From contig NZ_QJRH01000072.1 in NCBI RefSeq assembly GCF_003254545.1, positions 372,001 to 436,000 of the forward strand: a DNA stretch of 64,000 nt, in the 5' to 3' direction. The notes under the pieces were generated by a model. That model worked only from the letters and a program-made list of their open reading frames with translations. It did no database searches and was not told where the DNA came from. Below are positions 33,327 to 42,043 of the stretch, one piece after another (the stretch's first letter is position 1; each line of letters starts with the position of its first letter). The DNA comes from Flavobacterium tistrianum. Its GTDB lineage: Bacteria > Bacteroidota > Bacteroidia > Flavobacteriales > Flavobacteriaceae. Position numbers and translations under genes: made by a program.

Positions 33327-35519
33327 TTAAGTAACATTTTTTGATAAATTAAATTCATGTATGACTTTATTTTTTAGAGAAATATAATCTTCCACATTAA
33401 GTTGAAGTTTTTCTATAAATTTTATATCTGAATCCATTCTTTTATTAAAATCTTTATCATCATTAAAATCTTGAATGCATTTAAAATAATTTTCGAATGC
33501 TTTATCATTATTGCCTTCTATAAAATAAAAATGTCCAAGATTTCCAAAGGTAAGACCCTTAAAATCATTTTTAGATTTCAATAAATCTTCAAGTAACTGT
33601 TTCGCTTTTTCTAAATCGATCTTTGATAAAAGATAACTACGTCCTAATAACATTTTATTATAAACACTTTTATGATCTAATTCTTTAGCTTTTATTAATG
33701 CATTAATCGATAGTTCCCATTCAAATTTGTTACAGTAAACATCCCCAAGCTCACGCCAATATTTCGCTACTTCTGGTTTTGTCTCTAATATTTTTTCAGT
33801 AAGTCTTAATGCATCCGTATTTTTTCCAATGAAATTATATATTTGTGCAATATCATACATATCTTCTTCATTCGTTGTCTTTTCTTCTGCTTTTTGACAA
33901 TAAGAATATGAGTTTAATTTATCATCAATTTCGTGAAAATTATCTGCTTTCAAAAATAAAAGTTTAAAACTAGGGTTTTTGACTTCCGATTCTATTTTGT
34001 TGCAGTATTCATTAGATTTTTCAGGGTTTTTATTTACATTATAACATTTTGCAATAATGTATAATAAATCCTTTTCAGGTTTTCCACCAGATTCTTTTTC
34101 TAAATCTAAAAAGACTTTAAGAGCTTTTTCGATGTTGTTTTTTGAAAGATAACAATTGCCCAACTGCCAAAGTGCTTCTTTATGGAATTTATCTATTTTT
34201 AGTAAGTCTTCATATTTATTTATTGCTTCAATATATTTTTCTTCATTATATAAGGTATTAGCTTCCAAAAATAATTGTGTGACCTTATTTAGAATATATT
34301 TTCTTAAATCAGTATTTGCTAATAATAACTGTTTTTTAAAAACATCATCTTTTATTTTTTCTGGAAAATAATTGAAAAAACAATAGTATTCACTGATCAA
34401 GTTTTGATATGGTTTGAAACTATTTGATATATTAAGACTATAATTTAATTTTTTGGCTTTATCGCCTTCTAATTTTGATTTTGCAAGATTGCCAGAACTG
34501 AGTCCTAAACAAAGAGCGTACTTATGCGAATCCATGAAAGGAATATTGTCTAAATATTGCTTAAATTCATCTAAGTCAAAATCGTTTTCTGCATTATCTA
34601 TTGCGTTTTTTAATATTTCATTGTTATCATAAAAAGGAACAAAACAATTCATTGGATTTTGAAATAGTTCGATCTTAAATAGGTTCGGGTTAAAAAGATT
34701 ATATTCATATAGTTTATTCATTAGAATAAAATTTATCAATTCTAATCCTTCTTGGATTTCTTCTTTATGTTGAAGTGTTTTCAGGCGATTTAGGAAATTT
34801 TTATCTCGTAACCAGCTTCTATTTTTTTGATAAATAATTGCAATTGTCAGCCCTGTTAAAGAACGTTCCCACACATTCGTTTCGAAATCTGTAATAAAAT
34901 CTAATAGTAAATTGGCTTTTTTAGAGTCAAATTTGAAATTTATGATACTTAATGATAAAGCGCTAACTATGAGGCTTCTGTCATACCAGTAATAATTTTC
35001 GTTATCCTCTCTAATTTTTTGAATTTCTAATATTGTGATTGGATCTAGTGTTTCATTTGAGTAAATTTGCTCAAAAAGAACTGAGGAATACATCAATTCT
35101 TTCTTTTCTGTAATGAAATTTAACTGATCGTCTGTATCTTTAAATATTTCGCCAAATAATTTTATTTTTAGATTATGTATTTTTGCAACATCTTCTTTGG
35201 TTGATTTGCAATTTAAATCTTTAGTTTCTTGTCTTAAAACTTCTAATGCTTTTAAAATATCATTATCGTCAGTTTCTTCATTAGATAAATTTTCTTGAAT
35301 AATTTTATTTAAATTTTGAGCACCTTTAATCTTTGCTTCAAGTGAAGAAATTTTTGTTTCTATTTCTGAAATTATAGAGTCAATTTTTTCTATTTCTGTT
35401 CTTACCGAATGTAATTGATTTGCATCAGATATTGTAACTTCAGTTTTACGAAGTGCATTTCTTTTTTGTATCCAGCTGTTTCTAATTTCACGTTCGTCAT
35501 TTAGTTCAATTAAACACAT
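33327..35519 (-). CDS. TPR protein with N-terminal adaptor module (partner of the SMEK protein)
   Basis: A 730-residue soluble protein. Residues 13-64 align without gaps to residues 210-261 of the neighbouring SMEK protein (R..W, K, I.D.NQ..S..T.IE.I pattern). A coiled coil continues to about 75. Residues about 80-410 are an all-helical region with no motif I know. TPR-like repeats run from about 416 to 700 (LYNEEKYIEAINKYEDLLKID, ALWQLGNCYLSKNNIEKALKVF, YWRELGDVYCNKFEWELSINAL). The ATG lies 1 bp beyond the stop of the SMEK gene (TAA-T-ATG), so translation is coupled. Not a recognised named system; probably a sensor or scaffold. Confidence 0.8.
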   Translation of the reverse strand: MCLIELNDEREIRNSWIQKRNALRKTEVTISDANQLHSVRTEIEKIDSIISEIETKISSLEAKIKGAQNLNKIIQENLSNEETDDNDILKALEVLRQETKDLNCKSTKEDVAKIHNLKIKLFGEIFKDTDDQLNFITEKKELMYSSVLFEQIYSNETLDPITILEIQKIREDNENYYWYDRSLIVSALSLSIINFKFDSKKANLLLDFITDFETNVWERSLTGLTIAIIYQKNRSWLRDKNFLNRLKTLQHKEEIQEGLELINFILMNKLYEYNLFNPNLFKIELFQNPMNCFVPFYDNNEILKNAIDNAENDFDLDEFKQYLDNIPFMDSHKYALCLGLSSGNLAKSKLEGDKAKKLNYSLNISNSFKPYQNLISEYYCFFNYFPEKIKDDVFKKQLLLANTDLRKYILNKVTQLFLEANTLYNEEKYIEAINKYEDLLKIDKFHKEALWQLGNCYLSKNNIEKALKVFLDLEKESGGKPEKDLLYIIAKCYNVNKNPEKSNEYCNKIESEVKNPSFKLLFLKADNFHEIDDKLNSYSYCQKAEEKTTNEEDMYDIAQIYNFIGKNTDALRLTEKILETKPEVAKYWRELGDVYCNKFEWELSINALIKAKELDHKSVYNKMLLGRSYLLSKIDLEKAKQLLEDLLKSKNDFKGLTFGNLGHFYFIEGNNDKAFENYFKCIQDFNDDKDFNKRMDSDIKFIEKLQLNVEDYISLKNKVIHEFNLSKNVT
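35328..35483 (-). other. Adaptor module, copy 2 (TPR protein residues 13-64)
   Basis: Coding segment for the module shared with the SMEK protein. About 20 of 52 positions are identical in a gap-free alignment by eye, including W16, K19, D31-x-N-Q and T-x-I-E-x-I. Probably a helical hairpin. Confidence 0.7.
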
Positions 35520-35520
35520 A

Positions 35521-36312
35521 TTAATTAGAGATTTTGATTAATGAACTAGAAATTTGATCATTGTAAAATGAAATTTTATCGTTTATTTCTTCTATTTGGG
35601 TATAAATTGAGAATTGCTGATTGAGATCCGTAATGGAAGGGAGTTTTTTTTCAAAAAACATTTTTTTATCTAACCAGGCTTGTCTGGCAATTGTAGCACC
35701 TTCAATTTCAGAAATTAAAAATTTTTCATCAGCGCTTATTTTTTCTCCCGAAATTATTTTTTTGATATCATTTTGAATTTCATTTTCATCTTTAGTTAAA
35801 TCAGAAAATTGCTTTTCTAGTATTTTTTCAATTTTTAAAATATCATCAAAAGGTAATGAAGCTATTTTTACATATAAATCCTTTTCATCTAAAATGTTTT
35901 TTTCAGTAAATTTAAATAAACCTTGTGTTGCTGTTTCTAAAACATTTTTGTCATAATTATTTTGTTTTTGTGTAATTATATAAATGTAAAAATTATCAAA
36001 TTTGGTTTGAAAACTATTTTTAATAATTCCCTCAATAGTTTTTTTCGCTTTGCTTATTGTAGGGGTTGATGTAATTTGAAAAGCTATTCTATTACCTTTA
36101 TCTAACAAATCTAATGCAGGGAATTTTGAATCATCTTCACTATATTTTGCATTTGTTAAATTACAATTATACGCTATATTAAGTATTGGAATTAAAGTAT
36201 CCTCTGATACAATATTTATGTCTAATTGGGCATTGGCATTTAAAATTCCTGTTTGAATTTTAAAGCGAGATAGTAATTCAGCTATTCTTATTAAAGATTT
36301 TTGTTGGTTCAT
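35521..36312 (-). CDS. SMEK-domain predicted nuclease with C-terminal adaptor module
   Basis: A 263-residue protein. Residues 1-150 match what I recall of the SMEK domain, a restriction-endonuclease-like domain of bacterial conflict systems: LIRIAELLSRFKIQ, LDINIVSEDTLIPILN, FPALDLLD (Asp68) and AFQITST (Gln79), then a FYIYIITQKQ strand. The D...QxT spacing fits a PD-(D/E)xK-type core with a Gln variant. Residues 150-205 are a helical linker. Residues 210-261 are the module shared with the downstream TPR protein. A weak -7 box (TATATTTA on the - strand, 36347-36354) lies upstream. Catalysis is inferred, not shown. Confidence 0.78.
   Translation of the reverse strand: MNQQKSLIRIAELLSRFKIQTGILNANAQLDINIVSEDTLIPILNIAYNCNLTNAKYSEDDSKFPALDLLDKGNRIAFQITSTPTISKAKKTIEGIIKNSFQTKFDNFYIYIITQKQNNYDKNVLETATQGLFKFTEKNILDEKDLYVKIASLPFDDILKIEKILEKQFSDLTKDENEIQNDIKKIISGEKISADEKFLISEIEGATIARQAWLDKKMFFEKKLPSITDLNQQFSIYTQIEEINDKISFYNDQISSSLIKISN
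35530..35685 (-). other. Adaptor module, copy 1 (SMEK protein residues 210-261)
   Basis: C-terminal copy of the shared module: R210..W213..K215, I..D.NQ, S..T.IEEI and a final ISSS. It ends two residues before the stop. Confidence 0.7.
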
Positions 36313-36425
36313 TTTTAAATTTTGTATTTGGAAAATTGTAATGATGTAAATATAAAAAAATATTGTATTTATAGTAATTTTCCTTTTTTTTTAAGAAGGA
36401 TTTCAAGTGAACGAAATATTAACAA

Positions 36426-36458
36426 AAATGGCGCACGAAAATTTCATGCGCCATTTAA
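36426..36458 (-). terminator. Terminator of the starch locus
   Basis: AAATGGCGCA pairs with TGCGCCATTT (36447-36456). On the - strand it is followed by a T-rich stretch, immediately after the secreted amylase gene. Confidence 0.75.
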
Positions 36459-36477
36459 TTTTAAACCTAAATCGAAT

Positions 36478-39400
36478 TTATTGTATAATCAGTTTTTTAG
36501 TCACATTAAAATCTTTAGAAATAATATTTACAATATAAATTCCTGTAGATAAATGATGATTTACTTGTCCTGAAGCAGAAAGTTTTTGTTTTAAAAGAGT
36601 TCTTCCGTTCAAATCAGAAACTAAGATTTCAGCAGAATCTCCGCTTGCTAATTCTGGCATAAGAATATGAAATTCATTGTCTGTCGCTGGATTTGGATAA
36701 ATGCCTATTACCGGTTCAGTTTTCGAAATTTCTTCAGCATTTAAAGCCATTTTTGATGTTCCAATAGTTGTTGGTTCCAATTGCCATTGTGCGCTGTACC
36801 AACCATCTTGCGAATTTCCGTATTGTGCAGAACCTGTTTGGTTTTCGATATGAATGATGTTTCCTGTTTGCCATCTGTTTCTTAATCTAACCCATGTTCC
36901 GTCGATATAATCGCTAGACCATTGTGCACTCCAGAAAGTTGTGTCAGTTATGTTACATTGTACATTTCCGGTCTGACCTTCAATATTCATCAATTCTCCT
37001 GTTGCTACATTTTTCAATACAAAGTAAGTAGCGTCAATAGCGATTTTTTGCCATTTGTAGTTGTTGCCAGAAATGCTTGTTCCGTAACCTGTATTTGTTC
37101 CTGCATCAGATAAATAAGCACCAGTCCATCTGTTTTTGATCGTGTAATAATTTCCTCCGCCTGATGGTGTTGAAACTGTTACAACACAAGTATTAGTTTT
37201 GTTTCCGTCGACAGTAACTACAGTAATTGTAGCCGTTCCATTCGCTATAGCGGTAATTAGGCCAGAAGAATTTACAGTTGCCACAGCCGTATTGTTTGAG
37301 CTATAAGTTACCGATTTATTAGTTGCATTTGCAGGAAGAATTGTTGGAGTCAATTGCTGTGTTCCGCCAACATTTAATGAAGCTGTCGTTGGACTTAAAC
37401 TAACACTTGTAACAGCAACACCAGTTCCTGGGTTCGAATCGTACCAAGCGCTGTTCATGTACCAGCCATTTTTATCTCTGCTTAGGTCGGCAGTTTGGTT
37501 GGTTCCGTCGTTAAAGATTAAGTTAGTTGAGGTTACATTCGTAAAAGTATAACTGTACCATCCATTTCCAACGTCGGTCATATTTACTCCAGGCCAGTTT
37601 ACAGTTGCTAAAACTCCTGTTGGCAAAGCATTCCAATAATAGATTTTAATTCCAGTTCCCCAATTTGATGGTTTATAAAAGTAAACCGTAAAATTTGTAT
37701 TTGGATTTACTGTAATTGCAGCAGTAGCTGTTTTATTTCCGTCTTGAGTTGTTGCTGTAATTGTTGCTGTTCCTGCTGCGACAGCTGTAACAAGTCCACT
37801 TGAATTTACAGTTGCAATTGCTGTATTGCTTGAACTCCAAGTTACATTTTTATTGGTTGCATTTGTAGGTGAAATCGTTGCTGTAAGCTGTTGTGTGTTT
37901 CCTGCATATAAACTTGCAGAAGTTGGTGAAACCGCTACAGAAGATACTGGAATTGTAGAAACAGTTATAGCTGAAGTTGCTGTTTTGTTTCCGTCAGCAG
38001 TTGTAACCGTAATGGTTGTTGTTCCAGCAGAAACTGCTGTTACCAATCCAGATGCATTTACTGTTGCTACAGCCGTATTGCTAGAAGACCAGCTTACATT
38101 CTGATTTGTAGCATTTGCAGGAGCAATCGTTGCATTTAACTGTTGTGTTGTTCCTAAACCAACCGTTGCTGATGTTGGACTAACCGAAACACCTGTAACG
38201 GCTACAACAGGCGCATTGGTATTGGTTAAAACCAAATATTCGAAAGCAGTAAAATTGCGTGTAGAACCAGCTGTTAAAGTTACCGAAGCATTATTGTTGT
38301 ACGGATTTACATAAGTTCCTGCTAAAGCCGCTGGAATAACATACGATTTGGAAGCATTTCTCAAATTCGACATTACGATAACTTTCTCCGTGCCTAATGT
38401 CTTAGTGAAAATGCAGATATCATCGTTTGCATAAGTAGTCAAATCACCTCGACGTATAGCTGCGCTTTGTGTTCTAAAATTAAGAATCTTAGCAAAATCA
38501 GCAGCTGCAGTTGGGTTTTGAGACCAATTGAATTTAAAGTTAGTCCAAGGCCAATCGGTTTTTGGTTCATAGTCAATTTCTTGTCCGCTCATTAAAAAAG
38601 GAACTCCTCTCATGTAAGCTGAAACTAAGAAATTTGCAACAACTCCGTTATGGTTTTTAAATACCACAAAAGGTCTTCTTACACCATCATCATTTGTATA
38701 TGTATCATGATTACCCGTATATCTAACGATTTGCTGATTTCCAGTGGCTTTAGCATATTCATAAGTGGTTTGATCCTGAATTCTTTGAGAAACAGGTCCT
38801 CCGCTGGCAATATCATATAAGCCAGCATGAAACCATCTGTCGCCATAATTCATATCAAAACCAACTTCAAAGTTCTCTTGTCTGTCACCTTCGGCTAACA
38901 TTAATAATTTATGAGATGTGATTCCGCGAAGATTTGAATTCACTTCAGACCAAAAATCTAAAGGTGGATTATTGGCATAATCGCAACGGTATCCGTCAAT
39001 ATTGGCAGCAAAAATCCAATAGCGCATAGCATCTTTAATAGCTGCTCTTGTTGCAGAACTATTAAGATCTAGTGCTGCAATATCGGAGAAGTTACCTAAT
39101 TGCTGAATTGTTGTGCCAGTTCGTTTATAATATTCAGGATGCGAGACCGTCCAGACATTATCCCAAGAAGTTCCGTTGATGGCAATGTCCAAAATAACTG
39201 CCATTCCGCGGCTGTGAGCACCATCGACCAAAGTTCTTAAATCGGCCAGAGATCCGTATTCAGAACCAACGGCTTTAAAATCTTTGATACAATAGGGCGA
39301 AGCCGAACTTCGGGAGTCGGTTCCGTGTGGGTAAATCGGCATTAAATAAATGACATTGGTGCCGAGTGCTTTAATATTGTCTAATCGGGCAGTTACTCCA

Positions 39401-39594
39401 GCTAAATCTCCGTTGGCACTAAATGGGCGTATATGAACCTGATACATATTTATATCTCGTGTATCTGGCACGCCTGCAAATGGAGTTCCATATTGAGCAG
39501 GATCTTGTGCATAAACTGAACCTGCAAATAATAGTAGAAAGCAAAGTATTGCTTTGGTAATATGAAATAATCTAGGGGTAATTTTGATTTTCAT
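36478..39594 (-). CDS. T9SS-secreted multidomain GH13 alpha-amylase
   Basis: A 1038-residue extracellular amylase. Signal peptide to AQ30; GH13 barrel about 40-430 with nucleophile Asp205 (GYRCDYAN), acid Glu235 (LMLAEGDR) and Asp297 (TGNHDT). Then two bacterial Ig-like Big_2 domains, a CBM26-like starch-binding module (YYWNALPTGVLATVNWPGV), a third Big_2, a RICIN/beta-trefoil domain (YYTIKNRWTGAYLSDAG) and a T9SS sorting domain (IGIYPNPATDNEFHI ... KKLIIQ). Region I reads DIAING, so the usual conserved His of DxxxNH is Gly. An open extension to 39624 is probably not used. It is the last gene of the starch locus. Confidence 0.9.
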   Translation of the reverse strand: MKIKITPRLFHITKAILCFLLLFAGSVYAQDPAQYGTPFAGVPDTRDINMYQVHIRPFSANGDLAGVTARLDNIKALGTNVIYLMPIYPHGTDSRSSASPYCIKDFKAVGSEYGSLADLRTLVDGAHSRGMAVILDIAINGTSWDNVWTVSHPEYYKRTGTTIQQLGNFSDIAALDLNSSATRAAIKDAMRYWIFAANIDGYRCDYANNPPLDFWSEVNSNLRGITSHKLLMLAEGDRQENFEVGFDMNYGDRWFHAGLYDIASGGPVSQRIQDQTTYEYAKATGNQQIVRYTGNHDTYTNDDGVRRPFVVFKNHNGVVANFLVSAYMRGVPFLMSGQEIDYEPKTDWPWTNFKFNWSQNPTAAADFAKILNFRTQSAAIRRGDLTTYANDDICIFTKTLGTEKVIVMSNLRNASKSYVIPAALAGTYVNPYNNNASVTLTAGSTRNFTAFEYLVLTNTNAPVVAVTGVSVSPTSATVGLGTTQQLNATIAPANATNQNVSWSSSNTAVATVNASGLVTAVSAGTTTITVTTADGNKTATSAITVSTIPVSSVAVSPTSASLYAGNTQQLTATISPTNATNKNVTWSSSNTAIATVNSSGLVTAVAAGTATITATTQDGNKTATAAITVNPNTNFTVYFYKPSNWGTGIKIYYWNALPTGVLATVNWPGVNMTDVGNGWYSYTFTNVTSTNLIFNDGTNQTADLSRDKNGWYMNSAWYDSNPGTGVAVTSVSLSPTTASLNVGGTQQLTPTILPANATNKSVTYSSNNTAVATVNSSGLITAIANGTATITVVTVDGNKTNTCVVTVSTPSGGGNYYTIKNRWTGAYLSDAGTNTGYGTSISGNNYKWQKIAIDATYFVLKNVATGELMNIEGQTGNVQCNITDTTFWSAQWSSDYIDGTWVRLRNRWQTGNIIHIENQTGSAQYGNSQDGWYSAQWQLEPTTIGTSKMALNAEEISKTEPVIGIYPNPATDNEFHILMPELASGDSAEILVSDLNGRTLLKQKLSASGQVNHHLSTGIYIVNIISKDFNVTKKLIIQ
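37150..38215 (-). repeat. Three Big_2 Ig-like repeats in the secreted amylase
   Basis: Coding repeats with the pattern VSPTSA...TQQL.ATI.P.NATN..V.WSS.NTAVATVN.SGLVTAV..GT.TIT. Two are adjacent (about 37720-38210). The third (about 37150-37425) lies beyond the starch-binding module. The high mutual identity suggests recent duplication. Confidence 0.75.
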
Positions 39595-39728
39595 AATAAT
39601 AGTTTTTTGCATGCTTGTCGGCATTCTAACTAAAATTCATTTTCACTCGCTTTGTTTTTAAATTCGACAAACATTTGTGGTTAATAGTTTTCAATAGTAA
39701 GTTTTTTTAGCCCGAGTTTGGGCAATAG

Positions 39729-39808
39729 TTTTTTGCCACGAATTCACGAATTAAGTATTTATGTGAAAATCTTAATTTGAAAAATTCGTGAATTCGTGGC
39801 GAAAAAAA
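39729..39808. repeat. Long inverted repeat between the GH97 and amylase genes
   Basis: A 24-nt left arm (TTTTTTGCCACGAATTCACG..., 39729-39752) pairs with 39783-39808, with one bulged base. An inner AAG...CTT pair extends the structure. It resembles a dispersed Flavobacterium repeat. As a hairpin with flanking T/A runs it may attenuate transcription into the last gene of the locus. The 231-bp gap 39595-39825 holds nothing else. Confidence 0.7.
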
Positions 39809-39825
39809 ACTAGTAATCTGTTAAT

Positions 39826-42003
39826 CTATAATTTTTTCAATCCTTTTAGATCTGAAGCAGTTCCTTCTTTGATGCTGATGGCTACACCACCGCCAGGAGC
39901 TAAATATTGCTTCAGTTTACTTTTTGAGTTTACAATAACTTTAGTAACAGTATATTTCTGTGGATTCTGATTCCAATTGGCATCTTTAGCATCGGCATAA
40001 ATTGTGGCAACGAAATTTTTTCCTGCAGGTAAATAATCAAATGAAATGATTGCTGTTCTTGCATTTTCATCTGTAATTCCGCCAATAAACCATTCGTTTT
40101 TGCCTTTTGCTTTACGAGCAATTGTAATGTAATCTCCAGGTTCAGCTTCCAAAATATAACTGTTATCCCAATCGATAGCTACATCTTTAATGAACTGAAA
40201 TGCATCTGGGAATCGCTCATAATTCCCCGGAATATCTGCAGCCATTTGCAACGGACTATACATGGTTACATAGTAAGCCAATTGTTTTACTAAAGTCGTG
40301 TTTACTCGTTGTGAACTCCCTGTTCCGTAATATGAAAGATCGGTCTGGAAAATTCCAGGCGTATAATCCATTGGACCTCCCATTAAACGGGTAAATGGTA
40401 AAATAGTAGTGTGATCTGGAGCTAATCCTCCCATAGATTCGAACTCAGTACCGCGCGCTGATTCCTGAGCAATCCAGTTTGGAAAAGTTCTGTTTAATCC
40501 CGTCGGTCGAACGGCTTCGTGACTGTTGACCATAATTTTATAATCGGCAGCACGCTTCGCAACGTTGATGTAATGATTGACCATCCATTGTCCGTCGTGA
40601 TGTTCGCCACGAGGGATAATTTGTCCTACATAACCTGTTTTTACAGCATCATAACCATTATCATTCATAAATTGAAAAGCACGATCCAAACGACGCTCAT
40701 AATTTGTAGCCGATCCAGAAGTTTCGTGATGCATGATAATTTTTACACCTTTTGATGCTGCATAAGCATGAACTGCTTTTACATCAAAATCAGGATAAGC
40801 AGTTACAAAGTCAAAAACATCTTCTTTCCAATTGCCAATCCAGTCTTCCCAGCCAATATTCCATCCTTCGATAAGAATTGCATCGAAACCATTTTTTGCA
40901 GCAAAATCGATGTATTCTTTTGCGCGTTCTGTAGTGGCTCCGTGTTTTCCGTTTGGAGTAAGCTTCGTAAAATCATCCGTCATTTTTACGTTGTTTTCTT
41001 TTCCAAAAGCCCAAGTACTTCTTCCTGCTACAAAATATTCCCACCAAATCCCGATGTATTTCACTGGTTTAATCCATGAAACATCTTTATAACTTGTTGG
41101 TTCGTTTAGGTTTAAAATTAATTTTGAAGCTAAAATATCAGTCGCTTTATCACTTACTACAATCGTTCTCCAAGGTGTTTGAGTATCGGTCTGCATATAA
41201 CCTTTTGCTCCAACAGCATCTGGAGCCAAATGACTTGTCATTTTGTTGGTTTTAACATCAACTTCAAGATACATGGCTGGATAATTGATTAATCCTGCTT
41301 CGTGAATGTTGATGTATAAACCATCGTCTGATTTCATCATTGAAGGCGTTTGTACAGACAATTCTTTTATTGGCTGCTGTGCATTAATCTCAATCGTAGC
41401 TTTTTTCATCAAAGAAGGGATTTCTGAAATCTTTGAAGTCGTATAAGCATATTCGTTGGTGTCATAATCTCCTGGAATCCAGAAAATTTTATGATTTCCA
41501 GCCAATTGAAATTCCGTTCGTTCTTCTTTAATTACAAAATAATTCAAGTCATTTTGTTTTGGAAATTCATATCTAAATCCCAATCCGTCGTTGAATAGAC
41601 GGAAACGAATACGGATAAATCTGTTGTTTTCTTTCGCTTGCGTTAAAGTGACAACCAATTCGTTGTAATGATTGCGAATTGTTTTTTCTTCTCCTAAAAC
41701 CGGATTCCAATTTTCATTAACAGAAGTCTGAGCTGTATTTGTAATGGTAAAACCATCCATAAATGAAGCTTTGTTCTGCAATTCTAAACCCAACGAACTT
41801 GGCTTAATAACTGGTTTTTGTTTGTATGATAATTGGTAAGACGGAATTCCGCCTTCTTTTAATTCAAATTTTAGAGTAAGATTTTTGTCTGGCGAAGTTA
41901 TTTCTTGTGCCTGAATCCATATTGAGCTTATGAATACAAAAAATAAAAGCGCTAATTTTTTGCCCAAACGAATTTGAAGCATTTTTTTGGATTGAAAATT
42001 CAT
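39826..42003 (-). CDS. susB: GH97 alpha-glucosidase (SusB-like)
   Basis: A 725-residue glycoside hydrolase family 97 enzyme with a signal peptide ending WIQAQ (about residue 33). It has the N-terminal beta-sandwich typical of GH97 (SPDKNLTLKFEL ... SYQLSYKQKPVI). The central barrel carries KYIGIWWEYFVAGRSTWAFG, HEAVRPTGLNRTFPNW and AQESARGTE, whose acidic residues correspond to catalytic and calcium positions of SusB-type inverting alpha-glucosidases. A C-terminal beta domain follows. It would cut imported malto-oligosaccharides in the periplasm. A second in-frame ATG (41982) is possible. Confidence 0.93.
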   Translation of the reverse strand: MNFQSKKMLQIRLGKKLALLFFVFISSIWIQAQEITSPDKNLTLKFELKEGGIPSYQLSYKQKPVIKPSSLGLELQNKASFMDGFTITNTAQTSVNENWNPVLGEEKTIRNHYNELVVTLTQAKENNRFIRIRFRLFNDGLGFRYEFPKQNDLNYFVIKEERTEFQLAGNHKIFWIPGDYDTNEYAYTTSKISEIPSLMKKATIEINAQQPIKELSVQTPSMMKSDDGLYINIHEAGLINYPAMYLEVDVKTNKMTSHLAPDAVGAKGYMQTDTQTPWRTIVVSDKATDILASKLILNLNEPTSYKDVSWIKPVKYIGIWWEYFVAGRSTWAFGKENNVKMTDDFTKLTPNGKHGATTERAKEYIDFAAKNGFDAILIEGWNIGWEDWIGNWKEDVFDFVTAYPDFDVKAVHAYAASKGVKIIMHHETSGSATNYERRLDRAFQFMNDNGYDAVKTGYVGQIIPRGEHHDGQWMVNHYINVAKRAADYKIMVNSHEAVRPTGLNRTFPNWIAQESARGTEFESMGGLAPDHTTILPFTRLMGGPMDYTPGIFQTDLSYYGTGSSQRVNTTLVKQLAYYVTMYSPLQMAADIPGNYERFPDAFQFIKDVAIDWDNSYILEAEPGDYITIARKAKGKNEWFIGGITDENARTAIISFDYLPAGKNFVATIYADAKDANWNQNPQKYTVTKVIVNSKSKLKQYLAPGGGVAISIKEGTASDLKGLKKL

Positions 42004-42043
42004 GTTATTTAGTTTTTTGCAAATCTAGTTTTATTAGAAGCGT

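Noticed and set aside
33327..36312. SMEK/TPR pair as part of a prophage or integrative element
   Set aside because: No integrase, transposase, tRNA, att-like repeats or phage genes on either side; only a small two-gene island is supported.
37826..38104. 92-codon + strand ORF opposite the secreted amylase
   Set aside because: Lies exactly opposite the Big_2 repeats and has the same Val/Ala-rich shadow composition.
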